Origin: Sphingomonas hengshuiensis
Lineage (GTDB): Bacteria > Pseudomonadota > Alphaproteobacteria > Sphingomonadales > Sphingomonadaceae
Length of the DNA: 64,000 bases
Direction of reading: 5' to 3'
Assembly (NCBI RefSeq): GCF_000935025.1
Contig: NZ_CP010836.1
Coordinates: forward strand, 992,001-1,056,000
The notes beneath the pieces are model-generated. The model did not search any database. It saw only the letters and a program-made list of their open reading frames with translations, and was not told the origin of the DNA. Positions 1-8,218 of the stretch are shown here, piece after piece. Position 1 is the stretch's first letter. Every line of letters begins with the position of its first letter. The translations under genes and the position numbers were made by a program.

Positions 1-2181
1 GCAAGTGAGGCGGCGGTTTTCGAGAGTGCGCCCGGCGATGCCCATTATGCCACTGCGCCGTTCCAGGACCGCGAGGGCAATTGGTGGGTAGGCACCGATC
101 GCGGGATCGACCGCTTCCACCCGGTGGACGTGGTCCATAACAGCGCGGTCGACACGCAATTGCGGGCAGTCGGTCCTACAGAGTCGCGAGCGTACCAGGT
201 CTTTGCCGATGGGCGCAAAACCATATTCCTGCGGGTCGATCGCCGCTTTTTCCGAATCGCTGGCGATGGCAAGGCTGTGCCGCTGGCGACCGCAAGCCTG
301 GGTCCGGACGATATCGCCTGCGCGGCGCGGGACGCGGGGTTGTGGGTCCGCACGGCGCCCGATGGGGTGCGTCTTTTCGGCGGCGAGCGCCCCCGAAGCG
401 TTCGGATACCGCCGGCAGACCGACCGCTCGCAACCTCGTCGCGGTGTTTCGAGGATCGCGACGGGCGGCTGTGGCTGGGGATGCCGTCGCACGGCCTTAT
501 TCGATACGATCGGAACGATCGAAACCCGCAGGCGATGGCGTTCGACGATCGTCCGAATGCCTTTCCCTATATGGTGGCGCAGGGCCGCAACGGCGTGATC
601 ACCTATATTGGCTATGGCTATACCGCGGCGTTCGACGGACGCCGGTTCCGCACGCTGATCGGGTATGAGCGCAACCCGTTCACCTTTATCGGCGCGATCC
701 TGCAGCGTCCCGACGGATTGCTGATTGGCGGCGAAAGCGGGCTGGGCATTCTGCGCGACGGTCGTATCCGGATGGTGCCGGCGGGGGAGAACGGCGTCTT
801 CGGCGACGTATCGGGGCTGGTGCAGAACGCGGCGGGCGAGACCTGGCTGCAATCGCAGGCCGGGCTGGTGCGGGTGCCCTCCGCCGACTTGTCCGCGCGG
901 ATCGAGGGGCGGTCGGGCGCGTTCAAACCGCGCATCTTCGACCAGGATGACGGAGTGATCGGCCTTAGCAGCGTCCGCGGTTTCACCGATCTGGTCGAGG
1001 CCGTCGATGGACGCCTGTGGTTCGCCAACCGGACCGGCATCTATTCGCTCGACCCACGCCGCATCGCGCGCAACGCGCTGCCGCCGCCGGTCCTGATACG
1101 GGCAATCGCGGTGGACGGCAGACCCATAACCCCGGCGCCGTCGCTGGACTTGCCCGCCGGCACCCGCAGCCTCCAGATCGATTTCACCGCGACCAGCCTC
1201 GGCGTGCCGCGGCGCGTATCGTTCCGCTACCGCCTGGCCGGGGTCGATGCCGGCTGGGTCGATCCGGGGGCTCGGCGGCAGGCAATCTATACCGGGCTTG
1301 GCCCCGGCCGCTATCGCTTTCAGGTTATCGCCAGCAACGATGACGGCGTCTGGAACCCGACGGGCGCAATCCTGGAGATCGTCATCCCGCCGACCTTCAT
1401 CGAATCGCGCCGGTTCATTCTGCTGTGCGTGGTCGCTGCGCTCGCGATCGGCTGGCTGGTCTATGCGCTGCGCATTCGCCGCCTGAACCAGCGTTTCGAC
1501 GCGCTGCTGCGCGAACGGCTCAACGAACGTGAACGGATCGCGCGCGATCTGCACGACACCTTGTTGCAGGGTCTTCAGGGGCTCATGCTGCGCTTTCAAG
1601 CGGTGGCCAATCGGTTGCCGGCCGATAACACGCTGCGCGGCGCGGTCGACGATGCACTCGATCGCGCCGAGGCCGTGATCGTGGAAGGCCGCAACAAGGT
1701 GCGCGATCTGCGCAGCGAGACCAGCGACCTCCCGCTGGAGCGCCGGATAAGCGAGATGCTTGAAGCCGCGGCGCAGGACAGCGCCGTGCGAACCACGCTC
1801 ACGGTTGAGGGAACCACCCGACCGCTCTCCCGCCGCGCGGCGGGAGAGGCGTCTGCGATCGCCGCGGAGGCGCTGCGCAATGCCCATCGCCACGCTGCGG
1901 CACAGCATGTCGAAGTGGTCGTTACCTATGGCCTCGCCGCGCTGACCCTGACAATTCGCGACGATGGTCGCGGCATCGATCCGGACGAAGTGGCTGCGAA
2001 GCGACGCGACGGGCATTTTGGTCTTATCGGCATGGAAGAGCGCGCGGTGCGCGCCGGCGGGACGCTGCGCATCTCCACGCGCCGCGGACGGGGCACCGAG
2101 ATCGTGCTGACGATACCTGCTCTGGCCGCATATGGGCGGGGGCGCACCGCCCGCACGGTTGCCACGCACGAAGCGGACTGA
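1..2181 (+). CDS. Beta-propeller sensor histidine kinase, 5' end outside window
   Basis: The frame is open from base 1, so the start lies upstream; 726 residues are visible. The N-terminal part has repeated two-component-regulator propeller blades (for example DREGNWWVGTDRGIDRF near residue 25), followed by a Y_Y_Y-type beta-sandwich at about 360-465. A single membrane helix follows at about 473-491, then a HisKA_3 dimerisation region with phospho-acceptor His at about 518 (IARDLHDTLLQ), and a HATPase domain with DDGRGID and GLIGMEERA boxes. Family knowledge: periplasmic propeller sensors with NarX/LytS-like cytoplasmic kinases often respond to polysaccharides or cell-envelope cues. It is convergent with a response-regulator gene 5 bp away, so the partner regulator is not certain; it may lie upstream outside the window. 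Confidence 0.9.
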   Translation, partial: ASEAAVFESAPGDAHYATAPFQDREGNWWVGTDRGIDRFHPVDVVHNSAVDTQLRAVGPTESRAYQVFADGRKTIFLRVDRRFFRIAGDGKAVPLATASLGPDDIACAARDAGLWVRTAPDGVRLFGGERPRSVRIPPADRPLATSSRCFEDRDGRLWLGMPSHGLIRYDRNDRNPQAMAFDDRPNAFPYMVAQGRNGVITYIGYGYTAAFDGRRFRTLIGYERNPFTFIGAILQRPDGLLIGGESGLGILRDGRIRMVPAGENGVFGDVSGLVQNAAGETWLQSQAGLVRVPSADLSARIEGRSGAFKPRIFDQDDGVIGLSSVRGFTDLVEAVDGRLWFANRTGIYSLDPRRIARNALPPPVLIRAIAVDGRPITPAPSLDLPAGTRSLQIDFTATSLGVPRRVSFRYRLAGVDAGWVDPGARRQAIYTGLGPGRYRFQVIASNDDGVWNPTGAILEIVIPPTFIESRRFILLCVVAALAIGWLVYALRIRRLNQRFDALLRERLNERERIARDLHDTLLQGLQGLMLRFQAVANRLPADNTLRGAVDDALDRAEAVIVEGRNKVRDLRSETSDLPLERRISEMLEAAAQDSAVRTTLTVEGTTRPLSRRAAGEASAIAAEALRNAHRHAAAQHVEVVVTYGLAALTLTIRDDGRGIDPDEVAAKRRDGHFGLIGMEERAVRAGGTLRISTRRGRGTEIVLTIPALAAYGRGRTARTVATHEAD

Positions 2182-2185
2182 AATC

Positions 2186-2812
2186 CTAAGCCACGGGCAG
2201 ATGCGCGGCGATCTCCCTCCAGGCGCTGATCAATTCCCCGATCGTGGTCACCGCCATCTTGCGCATCACATTGCCGCGATGAAGCTTGACCGTGACTTCG
2301 CTGATCGAAAGATCATAGGCTACCTGCTTGTTGAGCCTGCCCTGCGCGACCAACTCCATTACCTCGCGCTCGCGCGGCGTCAGCGATGCGTGGCGCTCGA
2401 GCAGGCGATCGGTGATGCGCATTTCGGCGCGGCGCGTGCGGTCGCGGGCGATCCCGACCGATACCGCGTCGAGCAGAGTCTGATCCCGCACCGGCTTGGT
2501 GAGAAAATCGACCGCCCCGGCCTTCATAGCATCCACCGACATCGGAATGTCGCCATATCCGGTAAGAAATATGATCGGCTTGGCATCGCGCTCCGTCAGC
2601 AGCCGATGCTGGAGTTCGAGACCGCTGCCTCCCGGCATCCGGACGTCGAGGATCAAACAACCCGGCCGGTCCTCGCGGTCTGCCGCCAGCAACTCGCGCG
2701 GCGAGGCATAGCTGACCGCGTCGATCCCGACCGATTCGAGTAGTTCCTGAAGCGCGGCGCGCACCGCGCCGTCGTCGTCGACGATCAGCACCAGCGGTTG
2801 CGGATGGGGCAT
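2186..2812 (-). CDS. FixJ/NarL-type response regulator
   Basis: Protein of 208 residues. The receiver domain occupies 7-120, with the acidic pocket VDDD at 11-14, phospho-acceptor Asp56 (LILDVRMP) and Lys106 (FLTKPV). A LuxR/GerE helix-turn-helix follows at about 145-200 (LTPREREVMELV). The layout and the KP region resemble FixJ/TodT-type regulators. The start at 2812 is chosen because AAGGA lies seven bases upstream. An in-frame ATG at 2827 would overlap the kinase stop as ATGA and is the alternative. The upstream gene on the same strand is the PAS kinase, so the two form a translationally coupled two-component pair. Confidence 0.93.
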   Translation of the reverse strand: MPHPQPLVLIVDDDGAVRAALQELLESVGIDAVSYASPRELLAADREDRPGCLILDVRMPGGSGLELQHRLLTERDAKPIIFLTGYGDIPMSVDAMKAGAVDFLTKPVRDQTLLDAVSVGIARDRTRRAEMRITDRLLERHASLTPREREVMELVAQGRLNKQVAYDLSISEVTVKLHRGNVMRKMAVTTIGELISAWREIAAHLPVA

Positions 2813-2823
2813 GGCGGCTTCCT

Positions 2824-4320
2824 TCATGCGGGGAGGGGGAGCGAGAACAGCATGCGCGTACCCTGCGGCGCCGCTGGCTCGGCCTGGAGGTCGCCGCCAT
2901 GGGCACGCGCGATCGAGCGGCAGATCGCCAGGCCCATGCCCATGCCCTGCGCCTTGGTGGTGACGAAGGGCTCGAAGGCAGCGTCGGCGTCGTCGAAGCC
3001 ACTGCCGAAATCGCGGACCTCGAGGCACATATGCGTGTCGGTGCGGCGCGTCGCGAGCTCCAGGCGGCGGACCGCGCTTTCCTCCATGGCCTCCGCGCCG
3101 TTGCGCATCAGATTGACCAGCAGCTGCTGGATCTGGACCCGATCGACGGCAAGGGGCGGGAGGTCGGGATCCAGCGACATCGACACCTCCACCCCATGCG
3201 CACGCATCTCATCGTCGAGCAGCGCGTGCGCTTCGGCGACGATATGGTTGAGCTGGCCGGGTATACGCTGCTCGCCGGTCTGGCAGAACAGCGCGCGAAT
3301 CCGATCGACCACCTGCGCGCCGGCAAAGCCGTCGCGGACGATACGGGCGATGATCTGGCGCGCCCGGTCGAGATTGGGCGGGTCTGCCGCCAGCCAGCGC
3401 TGGCACGCCTGGGCATTGGTGACGACCGCGGCGAGCGGCTGGCTGACCTCGTGCGCGATCGACGCCGAAAGCGCTGACAGGTTAGCCGCCTGCGAGGCAC
3501 GCGCCAGCCGCTCGCGCGCGGTGCGTAGCGCCTCGCGATCACGAAGTTCGTCCTCGATGTCGCGTGATACGCCGTACCAGCGAACGATCCGCCCCACATC
3601 GTCGCAGAGCGGCTCAGCCTTGCCCTCCACCCAGCGATAGCTGCCATCCGCGCAACGATGGCGATAGCGCATCGCGAAGGGCGCGCCGGTGGCGAACGCA
3701 TTGCCCAGCGCCGCGCCCACCGCAACTGCGTCCTCGGGATGCACGGTCTGCGCGACTGCCGCTGCAAGCCGCGACCGGTCGGGGTCGTCGAGATCGGCCA
3801 GTTCGATCCCGGCCCATTCGGACAGCCGGCGATTGATGAACACGGGCTCACCGGTGGCGGTGGTGCTCCAGATCAGCACCGGCACCGTGTCCGCCAGCCG
3901 AACGAGCTCGTGCTCGCGCTCGCGCAATATGGTCTCGAGGCGCTTGAATTCGTCGATATCGATGATCGTGCCATACCAGTCGGTGATCGCGCCGCTGGCA
4001 TCGCGCACCGGAACGCCGTCGCATTGGCACCAGCGATAGGATCCGTCGGCGCCACGCATGCGCTGCTGCGAGAAATAGGGCTTTCCCGTGCGCAGGCTCT
4101 CGGCCCAGGCGCCCAGCGCAGCGACGGCGTCGTCGGGGTGCACCGCATCGACATAGTTGAAGCTGCCATCGGCATTGACGCGATGGTCCTCGATCCGCGC
4201 GCCCTGCCATTCGAGGAAGCGCGGATCGAGATGCAGGAAGTTGCCTGCAAAATCGGCGCGCCAGGCGAAGGCGGGCAGGTGCTCGGCGGAAGCGCGGGTG
4301 ATGGGGCGTCCGGTTAGCAT
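2824..4320 (-). CDS. PAS-domain sensor histidine kinase, FixL-like
   Basis: Protein of 498 residues with no membrane segment, so cytoplasmic. Two PAS/PAC units lie at about 10-125 and 140-258, each ending in the typical ADGSYRW core. A coiled connector leads to a HisKA domain with phospho-acceptor His290 (SIAHEVSQPLAAVVTNAQ, the form common in FixL-like kinases). The ATPase domain has its N box at about 403-407 (NLMRNGAEAM) and G boxes FGSGF and GMGMGL. PAS1 lacks an obvious haem histidine pattern, so oxygen sensing is not claimed. It is co-transcribed with the response regulator downstream and is the presumed kinase for it. Confidence 0.92.
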   Translation of the reverse strand: MLTGRPITRASAEHLPAFAWRADFAGNFLHLDPRFLEWQGARIEDHRVNADGSFNYVDAVHPDDAVAALGAWAESLRTGKPYFSQQRMRGADGSYRWCQCDGVPVRDASGAITDWYGTIIDIDEFKRLETILREREHELVRLADTVPVLIWSTTATGEPVFINRRLSEWAGIELADLDDPDRSRLAAAVAQTVHPEDAVAVGAALGNAFATGAPFAMRYRHRCADGSYRWVEGKAEPLCDDVGRIVRWYGVSRDIEDELRDREALRTARERLARASQAANLSALSASIAHEVSQPLAAVVTNAQACQRWLAADPPNLDRARQIIARIVRDGFAGAQVVDRIRALFCQTGEQRIPGQLNHIVAEAHALLDDEMRAHGVEVSMSLDPDLPPLAVDRVQIQQLLVNLMRNGAEAMEESAVRRLELATRRTDTHMCLEVRDFGSGFDDADAAFEPFVTTKAQGMGMGLAICRSIARAHGGDLQAEPAAPQGTRMLFSLPLPA

Positions 4321-4590
4321 GTTCCGTCGCGATCAGCCCGCCATGCGGGGCCGCAGCGGTCTACTATCGGATCCATAATTTCCCTTCCTCCCATCGCTCG
4401 ACAGCGCACATCATCGCACGCACTGCACAGCGCGACATACCGCACTCCGCTAGTTTGCGATCCCCCGTTCGGGGGATGCCAACGGCGATCCGCACGGCAT
4501 CAGGCGCGGGAACGGGCGGGCCCGTCTGACGTGCCTCCCGCTTTTCCTCCAGTTGACGCCGGAGTCCTGCCCCGGAGAAGGGACGGACAG
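4321..4590. other. Intergenic stretch between kinase and IS relic
   Basis: This non-coding stretch should carry the promoter of the PAS kinase operon on the minus strand. No convincing sigma-70 pair or repeat was recognised by eye. Open frames across it have no recognisable protein features. Confidence 0.4.
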
Positions 4591-4815
4591 AGGAAGCGGG
4601 AGCGGTTTTCGGAAGAGCAGAGTATCCGCACCCGGAAGGGGGCTGAGGCTGGCGCGGCGGTGACCGATCCGTGCCGTCGGCACGGGATGTCGAGCGCGAC
4701 CTATTGCGCGTGGAAGGCCAAGTTCGGCGCCATCGAGGTGTCCGACGCGAAGGGGCTGCGCGCGCTCTAGGAGGAGAACGCTCGGTCGCGCCCTGTCCGC
4801 GAGGATGCGATCCTC
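4591..4815 (+). pseudogene. Relic of IS3-family orfA (transposase helix-turn-helix subunit)
   Basis: The reading frame gives RKRERFSEEQ, then AEAGAAVTDPCRRHGMSSAT, then AWKAKFGAIEVSDAKGLRAL, which tracks the N-terminal HTH of IS3/IS911-type OrfA residue by residue. The frame hits TAG at 4768-4770 where family members have a Glu codon, and continues in the same frame as EENARSRPVREDAIL, still matching the leucine-zipper start. No orfB, terminal inverted repeats or target duplication were found, so this is a decayed fragment. It ends at the 3' end of the L,D-transpeptidase gene. Confidence 0.75.
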
Positions 4816-5521
4816 ACGGGATGCGTCCCGCCGGCGCGCGGGGCTCGCCCATCGCGAACACCGCCTCGATCGGGCGCGTCTCCGGCAGGATATAGACGAT
4901 GCCGACCGTTCCCTTGAAAAGGGGCATGATGACGCTGTCGTAGAATCGCGCGGGGACGTTGATGCAGCCATAGCTGATCCGATTGTCGAGCGGCGTCGGC
5001 GATGCGAGGCGGGCGTGGCGCCGATCCGATGGCTTCCCCGCAATGACGCGATGCATCGACAGCGCGGCGTCATAGTCGATCCAGAGAAGATCCTGTTTGA
5101 GATCGTGGCCAAGCGCCGCTTCGAACCGGCCCGCCGGCGTGGTGCGCTCTGCCGGCTTTATCGTCGCCAGCGCGCGCGCACCGATTCCCGCCACCTCGTC
5201 ATCCGCGCGCGCCAGACCCAGCAGTGCGGGCGCGGCGCCCCGGATCTTGGCCTGCGCATCGAAGACGAACACCATTGCGCCGGCCTTGTCGATGATCACG
5301 AACGGCAGCCCGCGATGGTCCCCCGACGCGGCTACCCAGTTCGCCAGCCGCTGTGTGTCGTTCGACGCGACTTGCCCGGAAAACTCGACCTGTGCCCGTG
5401 GGGCGGCCTGCGTCTCGGGCGGCCACGGTTGCGCGACCGCAGGTTGGACGCAGGTAAGCGCTGCCATCCAACCCCATCGCAGACCGCAAAGCGCCCGCAT
5501 TTTGGCCGTCACGGACCCCAT
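4814..5521 (-). CDS. YkuD-family L,D-transpeptidase
   Basis: Protein of up to 235 residues with an N-terminal export signal (hydrophobic stretch ending PAVAQ). The catalytic signature is complete: a histidine in ALSMHRV, then SPTPLDNRISYGCINVP with the nucleophilic Cys. Such enzymes form 3-3 peptidoglycan cross-links or attach proteins to peptidoglycan in the periplasm. The first ATG at 5521 is only 3 bp downstream of the TpsA stop, giving likely translational coupling; ATG at 5500 would give a tidier signal peptide. Its place as third gene of a TpsB-TpsA operon suggests a role in anchoring or wall remodelling for the secreted protein, which is inference. Confidence 0.88.
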   Translation of the reverse strand: MGSVTAKMRALCGLRWGWMAALTCVQPAVAQPWPPETQAAPRAQVEFSGQVASNDTQRLANWVAASGDHRGLPFVIIDKAGAMVFVFDAQAKIRGAAPALLGLARADDEVAGIGARALATIKPAERTTPAGRFEAALGHDLKQDLLWIDYDAALSMHRVIAGKPSDRRHARLASPTPLDNRISYGCINVPARFYDSVIMPLFKGTVGIVYILPETRPIEAVFAMGEPRAPAGRIP

Positions 5522-5524
5522 CGC

Positions 5525-8161
5525 TCAGTTCCGTGAGGGTTTGCGCGGATAGACCGGAACAGGCGGCGGCGTGGGCACCGGCGGCGGTGCCGGCGGCGTC
5601 TCGTACAGGGGTGGGGTGACCGGAGGCGGCGGGGGCGGCGGGATCACGGTCAATGGCGGACCCGGGGGCGGGGGGACGACAATCACGAGACCAGGCGGCG
5701 GCGACGGGAATTCTTCAACCGGCGGCAGCCCGGTGAGAGGCTGCGGCGGCGTGGGTGGCGGGGGTATCGGCGTCGGGGTCGGTGTTGGGGTCGGAGTTGG
5801 AGTTGGGGTCGGAGTTGGGGTCGGGGTTGGGGTCGGAGTTGGGGTCGGGGTTGGGGTCGGAGTTGGGGTCGGGGTTGGGGTCGGAGTTGGGGTCGGGGTT
5901 GGGGTCGGAGTTGGGGTCGGGGTTGGGGTCGGAGTTGGGGTCGGGGTTGGGGTTGGAGTTGGCGTCGGAGTTGGGGTTGGGGTCGGAGTTGGGGTTGGGG
6001 TCGGAGTTGGGGTTGGGGTCGGAGTTGGAGTTGGGGTTGGGGTCGGAGTTGGGGTTGGAGTTGGGGTTGGGGTCGGCGTCGGGGTCGGGGTCGGCGTTGG
6101 AGTTGGAGTTGGGGTTGGGGTCGGCGTCGGGGTCGGGGTCGGCGTTGGGGTCGGAGTTGGGGTCGGCGTCGGCGTCGGCGTCGGGGTTGGCGTCGGAGTA
6201 GGGACCGCAGTGATGTTGCCCGTCGTCCTCGCGCCGGGCGTGCAGCAGGAGTCGGCGAGCGCGTATTGCTCGGCATTGGCACCAGCAAGCGTATATCCGG
6301 AATAGGTGATCCCCACGCCTTCGCCGACAGTCGATGTGTCGAACTCCGCACTGGCCGAAGGACCCGCCACCAGGGTAACGCCAGCCGGAAGACCGGACTC
6401 CGCCGTGGTGTTGAACCCGGACAGGATGGCGGTGTTCGTGCCGTCGAAAACCTTGTCGCCCTTGGGGAAGAGCAGCATCTTCTGCGTCACGGTCGCGCCC
6501 TCGGTCAGCACGAAATGGGTCGAGAAGTCGGTCGGGGCCGCATAGGAGGGCGGATTGTAATAGATGTTGACCGGCGCGACCGTGACGGTCGTCGGCGGTG
6601 CGGCCGCGGCGAACAGGATCGTTCCGCCGGCGGTTCCCGGTCCGCTGCCGTCGGCGCCGGCGATCAGCGTCAATCCGACCGGCAGGCCAAGGCTTTGCGC
6701 GGGGATGACCGTGCCGCGGGTCAGCGTGATCGCCGCGGCGATTTCGACGTCATGGCCTGCGCACAGCCGGATATTGCCGTCGGTGGTGGTGATGGGGTGA
6801 AAGACGCGGATCGTCTGCCCGGCGTTCAGCGAGATGCTGCCATTGACCGTGGTCAGCGGCGCGTTGACGATGACGTCGCGACCGCAGCAGGCCAGGATGT
6901 TGCCGTTGGTGGCGCTGATCGGCGCATTGATCAGGAGATCGCGAAAGGCATTCATCGTCAGCGTGGTCGGCGTCCCGGATGCGGTCCAGGCGATCGCGTC
7001 GTTGATGATGATGTCGCCATTGCCGGCGGTGGTGTCGCCCGCCGCCGGAATCGTGCTGATCACGACGTTGTTGGTCACCAACTGCACCGACAGCGTCGCG
7101 CCCGAGATGTTGCCGCCCGCACCGACGATGAAGTCCGCAGGATCGATCAGCCAGGTGCCGGTCGTGCCGAGTGTGGCAGCGGTGGTGATCCGGGCATCCG
7201 CCGCGACGGTCACGGTTGCCGCCGACGTTTCAATGAAGCCGCCGTCGCCGCCCCCGGGGGCGCTGGCGTCCAGCGTGCCGTCGACCGTCACCGTACCGCT
7301 CTGCATGTCGCCGAGCAGCACGATCCTGCCCTCCCGCGTACCCAGCGTGCGCGCCTCGATGATCCCGCTGTTGTTGACCACCGTGCCGAGCAGGTCGCCG
7401 GCCGCCTGCGCGGTCAGTGTCACTTGCCCGCCATCGGCCTGGAGCAGACCGCCATTCTGGACGAGCGCTTTGACCGCGCCCTTGTCGATCGTCACGTTGA
7501 GCAGTCCGTCGCCCGCCACGTCGAGTGTGATCGCCTCGCCCGCTGCGAGTGCGACGGTGCCCAGCGTGGCGCGGATCACGCCGCGGTTGTCGACGCGCGC
7601 GCCGAGCAAAGCGACATAGCCGCCATCGGCGGTGATCGTGCCCTCGTTCCGCACCACGCCGCCGCTTCCGGAAAAGGCATAATTTCCCGCCATGAAATCG
7701 GCGTCCGAAATATCGAGCGTCGACGCGACAAGACCGCCGACATTGACGCTGGCACCCTTGCCGAACACCACGCCATTGGGGTTGACCAGGAACACCTTGC
7801 CGTTCGCGCTGAGCGACCCGAGGATGCTCGACACATCGGGACCGAGCACGCGATTGAGCGCCACCGCGCTGCTATTGGGCTGGACGAACACGACCTTGCC
7901 GGTCTCGCCGATCGAGAAGTTCTGCCAGTTGAGCGCCGCGCTCTGGCTGGTCTGTTGCACAGTCACGGTGTCGGCGCCCGTCGTGACCGTGGCGGCGCCC
8001 GCGACGACCTCTCCGCCCGTGGGGAGGACCGGGGCCTGCTGGGCCCTGGCCGGCGCCATAAGCGCGATCGGCGTGACGAGTCCGATCGTCGCCAGGCCGG
8101 CGAGTCTTACGAGGGCGCTCGATCCGAAGAGAGCGCGCCTGGAGCGGCCGATGCTGTTCAT
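5525..8161 (-). CDS. TpsA exoprotein: filamentous haemagglutinin N-domain with long Pro-Thr stalk
   Basis: Protein of 878 residues. A signal peptide (cleavage near residue 40, APARAQ) is followed by a two-partner-secretion domain with NWQNFSIG at 78-85 and the NPNG motif at 127-130, then beta-helix repeats to about 570. A YDG/MBG-like repeat follows ([15 protein letters not shown] onward, about 575-645). A stalk of about 70 uninterrupted PT dipeptides (about 653-798) ends in a Pro-rich tail (799-878). The start at 8161 has AAGGA eight bases upstream. It is secreted through the adjacent TpsB. The PT stalk resembles a wall- or surface-spanning spacer, and the tail has no recognised anchor. Function is probably adhesion or contact. 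Confidence 0.9.
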   Translation of the reverse strand: MNSIGRSRRALFGSSALVRLAGLATIGLVTPIALMAPARAQQAPVLPTGGEVVAGAATVTTGADTVTVQQTSQSAALNWQNFSIGETGKVVFVQPNSSAVALNRVLGPDVSSILGSLSANGKVFLVNPNGVVFGKGASVNVGGLVASTLDISDADFMAGNYAFSGSGGVVRNEGTITADGGYVALLGARVDNRGVIRATLGTVALAAGEAITLDVAGDGLLNVTIDKGAVKALVQNGGLLQADGGQVTLTAQAAGDLLGTVVNNSGIIEARTLGTREGRIVLLGDMQSGTVTVDGTLDASAPGGGDGGFIETSAATVTVAADARITTAATLGTTGTWLIDPADFIVGAGGNISGATLSVQLVTNNVVISTIPAAGDTTAGNGDIIINDAIAWTASGTPTTLTMNAFRDLLINAPISATNGNILACCGRDVIVNAPLTTVNGSISLNAGQTIRVFHPITTTDGNIRLCAGHDVEIAAAITLTRGTVIPAQSLGLPVGLTLIAGADGSGPGTAGGTILFAAAAPPTTVTVAPVNIYYNPPSYAAPTDFSTHFVLTEGATVTQKMLLFPKGDKVFDGTNTAILSGFNTTAESGLPAGVTLVAGPSASAEFDTSTVGEGVGITYSGYTLAGANAEQYALADSCCTPGARTTGNITAVPTPTPTPTPTPTPTPTPTPTPTPTPTPTPTPTPTPTPTPTPTPTPTPTPTPTPTPTPTPTPTPTPTPTPTPTPTPTPTPTPTPTPTPTPTPTPTPTPTPTPTPTPTPTPTPTPTPTPTPTPTPTPTPTPTPTPTPTPTPTPTPTPIPPPPTPPQPLTGLPPVEEFPSPPPGLVIVVPPPPGPPLTVIPPPPPPPVTPPLYETPPAPPPVPTPPPVPVYPRKPSRN
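5764..6202. repeat. Low-complexity 6-bp/24-bp tandem repeat encoding (PT)n
   Basis: About 438 bp of near-perfect hexamer repeats. On the + strand it reads GTCGGR / GTTGGR in alternation, with a higher-order 24-bp unit (GTCGGAGTTGGGGTCGGGGT plus TGGG) best preserved at about 5808-5950. Unit gain or loss in multiples of 6 bp keeps the TpsA frame, so the stalk length can vary without loss of function. The + strand carries many closely spaced G3-G4 runs. Confidence 0.95.
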
Positions 8162-8218
8162 GCTGTTATCCTTCACGCGGAATCGGAGACGATTGCCCCC
8201 GGGCACTGTCGTTGGTGG

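Noticed and set aside
5764..6202. CRISPR-like repeat array
   Set aside because: There are no unique spacers of constant length; the units are six bases and lie in frame inside a coding gene.
5571..6305. Long + strand frame encoding a Gly-Val repeat protein
   Set aside because: It is the reverse complement of the Pro-Thr repeat of TpsA. The hexamer repeat keeps several frames open; there is no start context and the TpsA frame explains the region.
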